From Heterodera schachtii (Eukaryota; Nematoda; Chromadorea; Rhabditida; Heteroderidae): DNA of 64,000 bases. The notes below the pieces were generated by a model, which was given only the letters and a program-made list of their open reading frames with translations, was not told the origin of the DNA and did not search any database. Below, piece by piece: positions 10,460 to 21,039 of this stretch (position 1 is the stretch's first letter; the number at the start of each line of letters is the position of its first letter). The translations under genes and the position numbers were made by a program. The stretch spans positions 854,445-918,444 of the forward strand of contig SIJG01000013.1 in NCBI GenBank assembly GCA_023374025.1, written 5' to 3'.

Positions 10460-13400
10460 TCACATCTGTTGCTGATCATTTTGCTGTCTGAAAAAGGGAA
10501 AAACATTTATTTTTGATCAAAAACCAAAATTTTCTTTACCCATCGGTGCCCTCCGCGTGCCGCCCATTGTCTGTCGCCGGCGTACGAAAAATGGCCACCA
10601 TTTCGGCATTTCCGATCTGTTCCGCCAAATCCTGCGCTCGTCTGCCTGAAATGGGAGAACAAAGTGAACAAAACGCTTCAATTTGGCCACTTCCGCTGCT
10701 GCTCACCGGCCGTGTCCCGTTGGTTAATGTCCGCGCCGATGGCGATCAAATGCCGTGCCATTTCAGTCCTCTCATTGATCTCTGCCCATATCAAAGCGTT
10801 GTGCCCAGCCACGTCAGCATGCTGAAGATCGGCGCCATGTTCGATGAGGAAAATCACTGAAAATTAGGGGGGATAAATTTTTTTTTGGCATTTTGCCACA
10901 TTTTCTTCATACCGATGGCCAAATGTCCTCGGCTGGCAGCGCAAATCAGTGCAGTGGATCGATCTATGATGGTCTGTTGGTTGACATCTGCGGCCCATTC
11001 CTCCACCAGCAGACGGCACACCTCCAAATGGCCCTCACTGACAGAGTATTTAAGTGCGAAACGAAATCCTGAAATTTAGAGACAAAATCAGTGCCACGGC
11101 ATTTTGAGTACTGCTGTAAAACCCACCAGTATAGTCCGTTTGCTCCACATTTGCACCGTGTGACAGCAACAAGCGCACAATGTCCACCTGTGAATTCAAA
11201 TGGGAAATGTTGGAAAACATTTCGCCAACGAAAAATTTCCCTACATTTCCTCTGGAACAGGCGGTCATCAGTGCCGTTTCTCCGTCACCATTCTGCAGAT
11301 TAATGTCGGCACCATTCTCGATGAGAAATGTGACTGTGGGAGAAAAAAATGTCGGGAAAAATTACTCATTTTTCAAATTTTTGGGTCTACCAATTTCCAT
11401 TTGCGATCTTTTGCAAGCCATCATCAGCGGCGTTGTGGCAAAGTCCGATCCCAAGTCCACGTTGGCACCACGTTCGACCAGCACATGGCACAGCGGAAAA
11501 TGTGCATGGAGAGCAGCAACGAAAAGAGGCGTCATGTCTGTACAGAAATGGGGAAACAAGATTATGTCCAAGGCAGGCAAACACATAATTAACTTCGGCA
11601 TCTGTTTCGACCAATTCCAACCCGATTTCGAAAATTTGAACTTCGACTTTTTATTCGAATTCGTGTCAGGAATTGTTCGAAATGGATGTCAGATTTGTGA
11701 TCAGTGGTGCCGAAATATTACTCTCCGACATCCAAATTTCGACCAATTCCGATTCGAATTCGGGACCAGAATTTGAAGAAAAAATCCAATTTTTATTGTC
11801 CGATAACGAAGTTAGGAACTGGTCGAAATCGTGGCGCCGGATTCGTGATCACTGATCAGTGAATGACCCCAAAACTGCATGGTAACAATGATTTCATCAA
11901 AAACACCACCCACTCGTGTTAATGTCGTTCTCACGCGGACCGGCTCAGTTCGGCCCCAGCACGATTCGGCCCCAGCGGTTTTTTGGCTATAACTTTTTTC
12001 ACTGTCAACCAAATTCAACATTCTTGGTATCATTCGAAAGCTCTTAACATGCTCTATTAGCCTGCAAAATTTCAAAAAAATTGGTCGATTTTGAACAAAT
12101 TTATGGCCAAAAAAGTTGGAAAACTTGGTTTTTTGAACTCTTCTGACCATAACTTTTTTAAACCTTAACGAAATTTTTCAGAATTTTGCAGGCTAATAGA
12201 GGACACTTAGAGCTTTCGAAGATACCAACAATGTTGAATTTGGTTGACAAAGAAAAAAGTTATAGCCAAAAAGCCGCTGGTGCCGAATCGTGCCGGGGCC
12301 GAACTGAGGTAGACCGTTCTCACGGCCAACCATCGGCTCATTCGGATCGGCGCCCTTCTCCAACTGAAAATGCCATACAAAATTAGTGCCAACGAATTAT
12401 TTAATTTGCTTGATCACTACCAAGAGATCAACAATGTCGATATGTTGTCGAAAAAAGGCACACCAAAGTGCTGATCGTGATCGGGTGTAGTCGCGCTCCA
12501 CTGGATCAACCATCCACCGCAGCAAAATGTTCAGCTCGTCGGCGTCCAGCGCATCGATCAGCACACGAAGTTGTTGGATGTTGCCGTCGTTGACCAGGTC
12601 GAAGAAGCGGCGAGCGCGCGTCTCGAAGTTGTCCACAACAACAGCAGCATCAGCAGCAGTGGGATGTTCAGCATCTGCCTTAATTGTGGGGTAAAAAAAA
12701 AATTAGTTATTGAAAAGGATTCTGAGTTTGAAAATGTGCAAAATATTTTGGCTCTAGTGCACTTTATGAGTCCAATCGACTTTTATGAGTCCAATCAATG
12801 GTTTTTATACAATAACTGTGTTCATGCCCGAACAAACCTTATCTTTTTGGTATCATTCAAAAGAACAAAGTCGATTAATGTAATAATACGAGAAAACAAG
12901 AAAATTCTAACATTTCAAGAAGTTACAAACGAAAATAATAAGTATTTACTTAATTAATCAAATCTTTTTTGGGAATTGCCTAAACGCTGCGATTTTATAT
13001 ATTTTAGCTTCGTTAGACTTTGTACTTTCGAATGATACCAAAAAGATAGGTTTAGCTCGAACATGAACAAAGTTATTGTATAAAAACCGAGTATTTTCAA
13101 TTGATTGGACTCATAAAGTGCACTAGAGCCAATATTTTTCAGGGGGGTTCGTGATCACTGATCAATGACCCCGAAAATCCCGGTGGAAAGATGAATTTCA
13201 GTTTTTGAATAATACAAAACATTTTCTAGAAGGGTAGAAGGTTCGTGATCACTGATCAGCGTCTTGAAAACCCAGCAGAAAGATCATTTTTAAAAACAAA
13301 AATTCGAAAATGGGAGGGGGGGGGATTGAAATTTTTGTTCGATGTGTAAGCACAACCAAAAAATCACTGTTAAAAAAAAATTTCATGAAAACTTTACCAT

Positions 13401-16400
13401 GCGAATCAGCGCAGTTGAACAATGACGACGAATAAGCAATAGCACAATAATAGTGAAAATGGAAGACGAAGACGGAATAATTAAATGGCGGAAAAAAATT
13501 TTCCTGAATTTTTGATTTTTGTTCAAATAAGTCATTGATTAATTTTTTAAAATAAAATAAATTTGAAATCAAGATTCTCAAAATTTAAACCCCTGGGGCC
13601 TTATGCTCGTCTCGCGGTTTAGAGCTAAACCACGGTTAACGGCGTTAACCGTGGTTAAGAATCCTTAACCGGTATGCTCGTCCTTCCCTTTTTAACCGTG
13701 GTTAAGGCTAAACCACGATTGAGTTAACCGTGGTTTACTGCCTCCTTAACCATGGTTAACTTGCGTTAACCATGGTTTATTTCCAACCGGTATGCTCATC
13801 TAACCGTGGTTTAATCTTTCTTAAGGAATCTTAACCACAACTCGAGTTGTGGTTAACGTAAATTTATTTAGTAATTTAAATTGTAAAATAAAAAAATAAT
13901 TTTTTTCTAAGGTAATTTTACATGCAGAAAAAGAATATGACTTTTATTTTTGTCTATGATATAAATTATTGACGGATTAGTTTAATTTCATCAAAAAAAT
14001 ATGCACACGGCCAAACTGATAAAATAGCTTTTTAAAAAAGGTGACAAAATTGCTGCTGTTTGTAGCATGTTACATAACAACGCAATTGGTTTTAATGCAC
14101 TATTACCAAGAAATTTTGGCTCCATTGCAGTTCACACGACCATAAATAAAATAATTTGACAATTTTAATGCAGCAAACTTTTTCAAGAAGCATCCAAATT
14201 AAACATTCTTTGTATCATTCTATAGCCCGAAGAGTCCTCTATTAGTTTGCAAAATTTTAAAAAGTTTTGTTTTGTTTAAAAAAAGTTATGGCCAAAAATT
14301 TTTTGAAAAAAAATTTCGGATTTAATAGTTTTTCGGCGTTTTTTAATAAAATCTGTGCCAATGTTCATAATATTAATAGAATTTTATTATTAAATAATTT
14401 ATTTAAATTTTTTGAATATTAATTATTTTTCAAATTCAAAATAAATTCTCTTAACCACGGTTTCGTTAACCATGGTTTACTTAACCACGGTTAAAGACTA
14501 GCATACCGGTTAAGGTCAGTCGTTAACCATGGTTAACGAAACCGTGGTTAACGCGTTAACCGTGGTTTACTAAACCGCGAGACGAGCATAAGGCACCTGT
14601 TTCTCTCTTTCTCTTTCTTTTTCTCTCCTCTCTCTTCATTCTTTCTCTTTCGGTGTCTCTCTCTTTCTCTTTTTGTCTTTCTCTCGCTTTCTCTTTCCCA
14701 GTCTCTCTATTCATTTTCTCTCTCTCTCACTGTCTCTCTATTTCTGTCTTTTTCTCTATCTCATGGTCAATTCTCTCTGTCTGTCTCTCTCCACTCTCTC
14801 TGTCTCTCACTCAATTCACTCTCTTTGTATCTCTCTCGCTCTCAACCTCTCCCTCCCTCTTTCTCTCCCCCACTCTCTCTCTCTCTCTATCTCTTTGTCT
14901 CTCTCTCTCTGTCTCTCACTCTCTTTCTTTCTTTTTTCTCTCCTCTCTCTTCACCATCTCTCTGTCTTTTTCTCTCTCTCTCTCTCTTTGTCTCTCATTC
15001 ATTTTCTCTCTCTCTCTTCACTTCGCTCTGTCTTTCTCTCTCTCTATCTCCTTTTCTCTTTCTCTCTCCAGTCTCTCACTCTCTCCCAGTCGCTTTCTCC
15101 TTTCTCTCTCTCTCGCTTTCTCTCTCCCAGTCTCTCTCTCTCTCTCTCCCAGTCTGTCTCTTTCTCTCTCACTCTCTCCCAGTCGCTTTCTCCTTTCTCT
15201 CTTTCTCTTCTTTTTTCTCTCTCTCTCGCTTTCTCTCTCCCAGTCTCTCTCTCTCTCTCTCGCTTTCTCTCTCCCAATCTCTCTCTTTTCATTCTCTCTC
15301 TCTCTCCCAGCCTATCTATTCATTTTCTCTCTCTCTCTCTCTTTCTCTCTCTCAGTCTCTCCCTTTTTCTCTTTCTCTCTCTCTCACCCAGGCTCCTCTC
15401 TAATCTCTTTTCTTTCTATCTCTCTCCTCTCTCCTTTTTTTCTCTCTCTTCTTTTCTCGCTCTCACTCTGTCTCCCTCCCAGTCTCTTTTTTTCTCTTTT
15501 CTCTCTCTCCCAGTCTCTCTCTTCTCTTTTCTCTTACAAATTAGTCTTTTTCGTCTCGTTTCTCTCTCCTCTTATCTCTCTCCCTTTCTCTCTCTCCTTC
15601 TCTCTTTCGCTCTCTCACAATATCTCATTTCTTTTCTTTCTCTCACTTTCTCCCAGTCTCTCTCTCTCTTCTTTTTCTCTCTCTCTCTCTCACAGTCTCC
15701 CACTCTCTCTCTTCTTTTTTCTCACTCCCTCCTTCTCTCTATCCTCTTTTCTTTCTTTCTCTCTTCTTTTCTCTTTCTCTCTCTCCCAGTCTCTCACTCT
15801 CTCTCTCTCACTGTCTCCCAGTCTCTCTCTCTTCTTTTTCTCTCTCTCTCTCTCACAGTCTCTCTCTCTCTTCTCTTCTCTCACTCTCTCCTTCTCTCTA
15901 TCCTCTTTTCTTTCTCTCTTCTTTTCTCTTTCTCTCTCACTCTCCCTCCTCTTCTCTCTCTTGCTCTCTACCAGTCTCTCTTCTCTTCTCCCTCCCAGTC
16001 TCTCTCTCTTTTTTCTCTCACTCTCTCCTTCTCTCTGTCATCTTTTCCTTCTCTCTTCTTTTTTCTTTTTCTCTCTCCCAATCTCTCACGTTTTTCTTTT
16101 TTTTCATATTTTTCCAAAACAAAATTGGCACAGCGTCTATAAGCGCAAATTCAAAAGGCGTAAACATCGCGGACACACAGAAATTGTCAAATTTATATGG
16201 ATCAGCAATAACTCGCTTCATTACAAACTAAACCGAACAATTTTGGTATCTTCGAAAGGTTTTGAAAATGATATTTTTTTTAAAGCGAATGCTAAGCAAT
16301 TTGATATCTTAAAAAAAGTTCTTTAGCTTTTGAAAAAAACAAATTAAAGGTAAATTTATTAGACCATCAAAAAATTTTCAAAGTCCCTTTCACCCAAATT

Positions 16401-16951
16401 GTTGGATATAATTTTTGACTTTGTTGTTAATTTAAATAATTTATTTGTGGCATTCTGTTTGTTATTTTCTGTTCCAATTTTGTTCTCATTTTTCTCATTG
16501 ATTAAGTAATTGGTATTCATTCATCTCTCTCCTTTTTTGCTCTTCAAATTGTTGTTTCTCCGTCCTCCAACAAATTTGCTTGATTTAATTTTCTGTTCGA
16601 TTTGATATTAAAAGCAATTTGACCGGCACCCCTTTCCCCAAGAATCAATCCTCTCCAAAAAATTTTTAATGAAGAAATTGGCAAAAAGTTGAAAAATTTA
16701 ATATTTTGGTATTCTTGGACATGGGCGCAAAGTCAAGTAGCTTTTTCACTATACATTTTTTGCACTTTTGCTGCGCTTTCGTAAATGACAGAAAAAAACG
16801 CAGAAATTTAACACACAAAAAAGACACAATCAAATTTACCAAAGAAAAAAATGAAACAAAAGAATGAAGCAAAAGATCAATAAATAATAATAATAACAAT
16901 AATAATCACCTCGGCCCAATAATCAATTCCCTCCGGCGCTTTGCTCTTGCA
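10460..16951 (-). CDS. Ankyrin-repeat protein
   Basis: Minus-strand exons join in phase: 16910-16951 (CKSKAPEGIDYWAE, likely but not certain), 12421-12678, 12324-12363, 11391-11537, 11245-11333, 11127-11187, 10914-11068, 10707-10856, 10540-10645 and 10460-10487, ending QQNDQQQM. From 12678 on this gives about 345 residues with roughly seven ankyrin repeats, for example LLLEKGADPNEPMVGHMTPL, LVERGANVDLGSDFATTPLM, FLIENGADINLQNGDGETAL and LLSHGANVEQTDYTG. Ankyrin repeats mediate protein binding; no catalytic domain is visible. The order of repeats after a short N-terminal region recalls FEM-1-type or scaffold ankyrin proteins, but the FEM-1 C-terminal part is absent. The start codon was not found. 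The first intron is about 4.2 kb and full of repeats; a transposon sits in the intron after exon 12324-12363, 9-10 bp from its donor. Confidence 0.82.
11936..12314. mobile_element. Inverted-repeat MITE with 9-10-bp target duplication at a splice donor
   Basis: A palindromic element of about 379 bp whose arms carry CTCAGTTCGGCCCC and GGTATCATTCGAAAGCTC. It is flanked by the perfect direct repeat CGTTCTCACG (11926-11935 and 12315-12324), nine or ten bases depending on where the ends are set. On the gene's strand the duplicated word is CGTGAGAACG, the 5' splice site of the ankyrin intron, so the insertion left two tandem copies of the donor. The internal core is shared with 3087-3412 and 30173-30540. 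Confidence 0.78.
12750..13130. mobile_element. Inverted-repeat MITE with 8-bp target duplication
   Basis: The element starts GGCTCTAGTGCACTTTATGA and ends with the inverse, TCATAAAGTGCACTAGAGCC. It is flanked by AATATTTT on both sides (12742-12749 and 13131-13138). The arms include TTTTTGGTATCATTCAAAAG, related to the core of the 9-bp-duplication elements here. It lies in the large first intron of the ankyrin gene. Confidence 0.72.
13595..14597. mobile_element. About 1 kb inverted-repeat element with AACCGTGGTTAA arrays at both ends
   Basis: The termini are GGGGCCTTATGCTCGTCTCG and the inverse CGAGACGAGCATAAGGCACC. Both ends carry clusters of the 12-mer palindrome-like words TTAACCGTGGTTAA and TTAACCATGGTTAA, spaced by CCGGTATGCTCGTC. 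The AT-rich centre contains one arm of the shared MITE core (GTATCATTC, then CTCTATTAG). No transposase is present. No convincing target duplication was found, so the superfamily is open (PIF/Harbinger-like GGGGCC ends are one possibility). Confidence 0.68.
14598..16100. repeat. 1.5 kb polypyrimidine (C/T) tract
   Basis: The plus strand is almost only C and T, mostly TCTC, TTTCTC and CCCAGTCTCT words, for about 1.5 kb. The 557- and 489-codon Ser/Leu/Phe-rich ORFs across it are products of the composition and not genes. The tract starts one base after the 13595-14597 element and lies in the large ankyrin intron, where the transcript would be a purine-only GA run. From 16101 to 16909 the intron holds ordinary AT-rich DNA with no gene seen. 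Confidence 0.85.
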
Positions 16952-17350
16952 CTACATAAGAAAAAGGGAAAAATGTTTATAAGCCATGGATCAGATCAAA
17001 AAAGCTTTCAAATCAACAAAAAATCATTGTCAAAATTCAGGTAAGTGAGCTCAGACAGAAATCCTTTTGTTGCCAACGGCATTTTAATAAAATGTTTTAT
17101 TTTTTGCATTGGCAGGGAGGGACCGGCGTTCAGCTAAAATAACAATTTTATATACACGATCGAAAACGAATAAAATTATGAACAAAAATAAATAGGAAAT
17201 ATTTAAAAAATTAAAAAACTAAAAACAAAATGCCAAAAATAATTATTAAAAAAAATATGTGTACATATTTGGCGCAAAATCCATCCCCATTTTTGGGTGT
17301 CGTTTAGCGAAATTTAAAACATTTTCAGAAACATTTTTTAATCCGTTTAC

Positions 17351-17505
17351 CTTTTCTCAGAAAATCATTTGCCCAAATTGCCTCGTCCATAAGCACAACA
17401 TTGTATTTGTCTTCCATTTGCGAATAGATTTTGTCAATTGCAATAAATGGCAAATTAACATGGCTTAATTTGGTGCAGCTCATGTGCGTAGCACATTTTC
17501 CATTG
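17351..17505 (-). CDS. Probable single exon, unidentified protein
   Basis: A minus-strand exon bounded by an ATTTTTAG acceptor and a GTAAAC donor encodes a peptide containing THMSCTKLSHVNLPFIAID and KYNVVLMDEAIWANDFLRK. The coding-like composition and both splice sites support it. It could be a 5' exon of the ankyrin gene, but its phase does not join exon 16910-16951 directly, so a further exon would be needed. No family recognised. Confidence 0.35.
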
Positions 17506-17651
17506 CTAAAAATTAGAAACCAACTTTTAAACTGGCCATTTCTGCCTGAGTTAGCATTTTTCAAAAATAATTTATTGGCCAAGTTATCCCTTTATCACTT
17601 TGCTTCTTCTTCATTATTTTAATAACTCATGTACAATTTCCCGAGAGGATT

Positions 17652-18182
17652 CCACCAGGGATGTGTGTTGTTCTCAATTTTTTTAATCAGTTAATGAGTC
17701 AGCTAAATTTCTTAAATTTTCTCCGGAGGCGTCTTTTTGCACTGCCGGAGCACGTAAAATTTTTTGTCGTTTTTGAATTTTGACATACTAATTTTCAAAA
17801 AAACTACGGTAGCGAATTTTTTAAAATTTTAGATTGAAATAATATAGTTTAAGTCAAATAATTACGCTTTTAAGAGAAAGGCATGTTCGTTAAATGCTTT
17901 TGAATTTTGACATGCACACATCCCTGGCCTCTCTCTTTATTTGTTAGGCCTGTTATTCCGATAGGTACCGGTCGAATTTTCACCCATTTTGTGAAAATTC
18001 TCGGCAATAAAAAAAGGAACGCCCTTAAAAAATGGTTCAGTGCCACATCTGTGCCATTCATTCGTCGTATGGGCCTTGCCTTGGCACACCCTTTGTGCAT
18101 ATATTTTTCCACATTATTCTTTTCTCTAAAACTTGCTTTCGGCATTTTCCGTGCTGCGTTAATTCATACGAAATTGTCGTAA
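17652..18182. repeat. Dispersed repeat, direct copy A
   Basis: This shares long stretches with 18823-19262 in the same orientation, beginning CCACCAGGGATGTGTGTTG and continuing through TCTCCGGAGGCGTCTTTTTG and GATAGGTACCGGTCGAATTT. The minus strand reads peptides such as CHVITTISYELTQHGKC in both copies, so the unit may carry decayed coding sequence of a mobile element. No terminal repeats were recognised. Confidence 0.6.
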
Positions 18183-18544
18183 TGACATGACAAGGACATT
18201 TGATGTTGAATATGTCGCAGGGACATTGATGCGTGGCGACCATGGTATTTGCCATATCTAAACAACAACCCTTAAATCCCCCAGTTAATGAATCAGTTAA
18301 ATTTCTTAATTTTATCCAGAGGGGCCTCAATTTTCACAAATTCCGGTAGTGAACAATGGGTGGTGAATACGCCCCCTGCAAAATTTTGTTATAAAGTCGG
18401 AATATACGGATATTTTAGTTTTTGACCCTCTCGAAATCTTGGCCTTTCGTCTATTTAAAATTTTGTCAAATTGATGATGGATGATATGTACGTATTATTT
18501 TACGACTAAGAAAATAAAAAATAACCGTTGGCCATAAACTCTTT

Positions 18545-18690
18545 GGACCAGTCTTGGCAATTGAAAGTGCACAGGTTCTATGTGCCCATTCCTCTCATGC
18601 CGCGGAATATATCCTCCATCGAAGCGTATGACAGTGTAATGGGCTGGCTATCAATCACCGCTCGATGTTTGGCATATTGTCCGAAGCTTA
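18545..18690 (-). pseudogene. Possible gene fragment, unidentified
   Basis: Read on the minus strand, about 18690-18590 encodes HRAVIDSQPITLSYASMED followed by IFRGMRGMGT and a stop, with a second coding-like piece (TFNCQDWSKEFM) after it. The composition is protein-like, but no complete exon structure was found. It lies between the two direct repeats and may be a relic. Confidence 0.25.
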
Positions 18691-18822
18691 ACCATTTTAT
18701 TTCTTTTTTAAGCATTCAACTTTTATACATTTTCAATTTTACAATTCATTTTTTCTATTTTTTTTGGAAGCAGACGAATATTAATATCAACAAATCAGCG
18801 AGACTTTTTGTTGACCAAAATG

Positions 18823-19262
18823 CCACCAGGGATGTGTGTTGTTCTCATTTTTTTAATCAGTTAATGTGTCAGCTAAATTTCTTAAATTTTCTCCGGAGGC
18901 GTCTTTTTGCACTGCCGGAGCACGTAAAATTTGTTTTGAATTTTGACATTCCAATTTCAAAAAATTCCGGTAGCGAATTTTTTAAATTTTAGATTGGAAT
19001 AATATAATTTAATTGAAATAATTATGCTAGTTCGTTAAATGTTTTTGAATTTTGACATGCACACATCCCTGGCCTATCTCTTTATTTGTTAGGCCTGTTA
19101 TTCCGATAGGTACCGGTCGAATTTTCACCCATTTTTTTTTGAAAATTCTCGGCGACAAAAAAGGAACGCCCTTAAAAAATAGTTTGGTGCCATTCATTCG
19201 TCGAATGGGCCTTGCCTTTTCAAAAACTTGCTTCTTCCTCTTTCCATGCCTCGTCAATTCAT
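18823..19262. repeat. Dispersed repeat, direct copy B
   Basis: Second copy of the unit at 17652-18182, same orientation, with internal deletions. The minus-strand reading continues beyond the match into a cysteine-containing peptide (VDVFCIVCQTTAPRTYGF, then CTCHVIITISYEL), which has no recognised domain. Confidence 0.55.
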
Positions 19263-19610
19263 AGCTTATTGTGATGATGACATGGCATGTGCATTTTGCA
19301 TGCTTCCCCGAGCCACTGAAGCCATAAGTGCGGGGAGCGGTTGTTTGGCAGACTATGCAGAAGACATCGACACGCACCGCATGATGGCGAAGCATTGTAG
19401 TTGGCGTAGGCCCTGGAACTTAACATTTTTTTGTTTCATTCAATTTTTTGCCATTTCAATTCTAAGTTGGTCATTTTTTTTAAAGTATACGATATTAGTG
19501 CATCAGGAAATCGGTGAGCTATTATTGCCAAAAATGAGACATTTTTTTCAAAGCCAAAGAACAAACTGCGTATTTCCCAGTCGAATTGAAGTCGTGAGTA
19601 CGTGGCGCTG

Positions 19611-19730
19611 ATGTTCCGCACACAGTACATACGACAGTCAACGAACGGCAAATTGGTGGTCAAGTGGCTGCACATCGCCGAGTGGTCCAATGCGACAATG
19701 CCGTATTCGGCTTACTACTACATCCGTTGA
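19611..19730 (+). pseudogene. Possible C-terminal gene fragment
   Basis: ATG at 19611 opens 39 codons containing NGKLVVKWLHIAEWSNATMP and ending YYYIR before TGA at 19728-19730. The spacing loosely recalls the region before the catalytic loop of nematode protein tyrosine phosphatases, but the WPD motif and the active site are absent, so this is only a guess. Upstream frames are closed, which suggests a fragment. Confidence 0.2.
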
Positions 19731-19892
19731 TCACGAATTTGAGCGTGATCGGGGCATTATTCTATTATTACGCTGAAAAAGCAATTGTGTGATGGCGAGG
19801 ATAGACAAACAGCGTTGGAAAATCGTTACATTGTACAATATTTGACGAAATTTCTTTTCAAAAACCTTTATTTCTTTAATCTTGTTTTATAA

Positions 19893-20332
19893 GGTACTTG
19901 TACAGTTTGGACCACATAGGATTTTTTTGTTTTTAATGATAAAAAGTGTTTTCCAGGTGTATTAGGGGTCACTGATCACGAATATGACTTCCATTTCGAA
20001 TCCCGGACCCGAATTCGAACCAAAGTCAAAAATTTTTTTCTATACCAAAATCCATCTTTATTGTCCAAAATCGATTCAAATGCACTGAATTGAATAGAAA
20101 ATAGGGATTCGTAACCATTTCGTTTAATTGAATCGATGTTGGACAATAAAGGAGTATTTGTGAAAAATCAATTTGCGAATTTGGTTCGAATTCGGGTCCG
20201 GGGTTCGAACTTGGTCAAAATGGAAGTCATATTCGTGATCAGCGACCCCAAATACCCCTAGAAAACAAATTTATCATTAAAAACAAACAAAACAAATTTT
20301 TTTTTTTATGTGGTCCGAACTGTACAAGTACC
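19893..20332. mobile_element. Inverted-repeat element with GGTACTTGTACAGTT ends
   Basis: Arms beginning GGTACTTGTACAGTTTGGAC and ending with its inverse enclose a second inverted block (GATCACGAATATGACTTCCA against TGGAAGTCATATTCGTGATC). The total is about 440 bp, with no coding capacity and no clear target duplication. The inner words GGGGTCGCTGATCACGAAT and TTCGTGATCA also occur at about 11845, 13150, 13240 and 37050, so this is a dispersed family. Confidence 0.6.
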
Positions 20333-21039
20333 AAAGTCAGGCACAATCGTCAGTTGTTATTAGGGCCCTGATTCTTAGGTTTTGCTTATTCTTTTTAAAA
20401 TAATTAAATTTTCAAAATGATGAGAAAATAAAATGCAAGGGACAAAGTAAATTCAAGTGTCAATTAATGGTGACACTCAAGAGTTGACTTTTGGCATTGG
20501 AGATCATTTTTGCAAGCCGAAACTCTCGATAATTACAACATTAAATGAAATGCAGGGCAAAAGAATAAATTAAGTTGACCTTCCAAGAGCCCAAACGCTA
20601 ATTTTAAATTAGAATCGACTCACTCTCGACCGAATAAATATTTTCCTTCGTTTTATGTCCCATATATATTGCTACTTTTAAAATTTGATTTTCTAAGTTA
20701 TCGAAAAATCGCTAAGGCTATCAAAAATTATGAACTAATAAAATGGAGGTGAACCAACTGATTACATTAATATGATCAAATTGTAGCAAAAAATTTGATT
20801 GATCAACAAAAAAAACAGCACAAAATACGGTCTGTCATTATTCGTTATGCAAATGTATAAATTACAAATAAATCGCCCCAATTTGGCATTGAGTCAATCA
20901 ACTTTTAAATTACAAATCACAATCACTTTGAAATTAATAATCGATCGGTCCAACAACAAACAATAGCCAAACCATCCCCCGATCACCCATCCGATTAAAA
21001 CAATCAAACATCAATTCAATGGTCCGCATTGTCTGTCAG
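20333..21039. other. AT-rich intergenic DNA
   Basis: Nothing gene-like seen. It is the region downstream of the sec63 stop codon on the minus strand. AATAAA-type words on the minus strand could serve as poly(A) signals, but the sequence is too AT-rich to choose one. Confidence 0.35.

Noticed and set aside
14653..16326. 557-codon Ser/Leu/Phe ORF
   Set aside because: It is the translation of a C/T-only tract; two other frames are equally open and there is no start or splice context.
19611..19730. Protein tyrosine phosphatase fragment
   Set aside because: Only a loose resemblance; the WPD loop and the catalytic HC(X)5R motif are absent.
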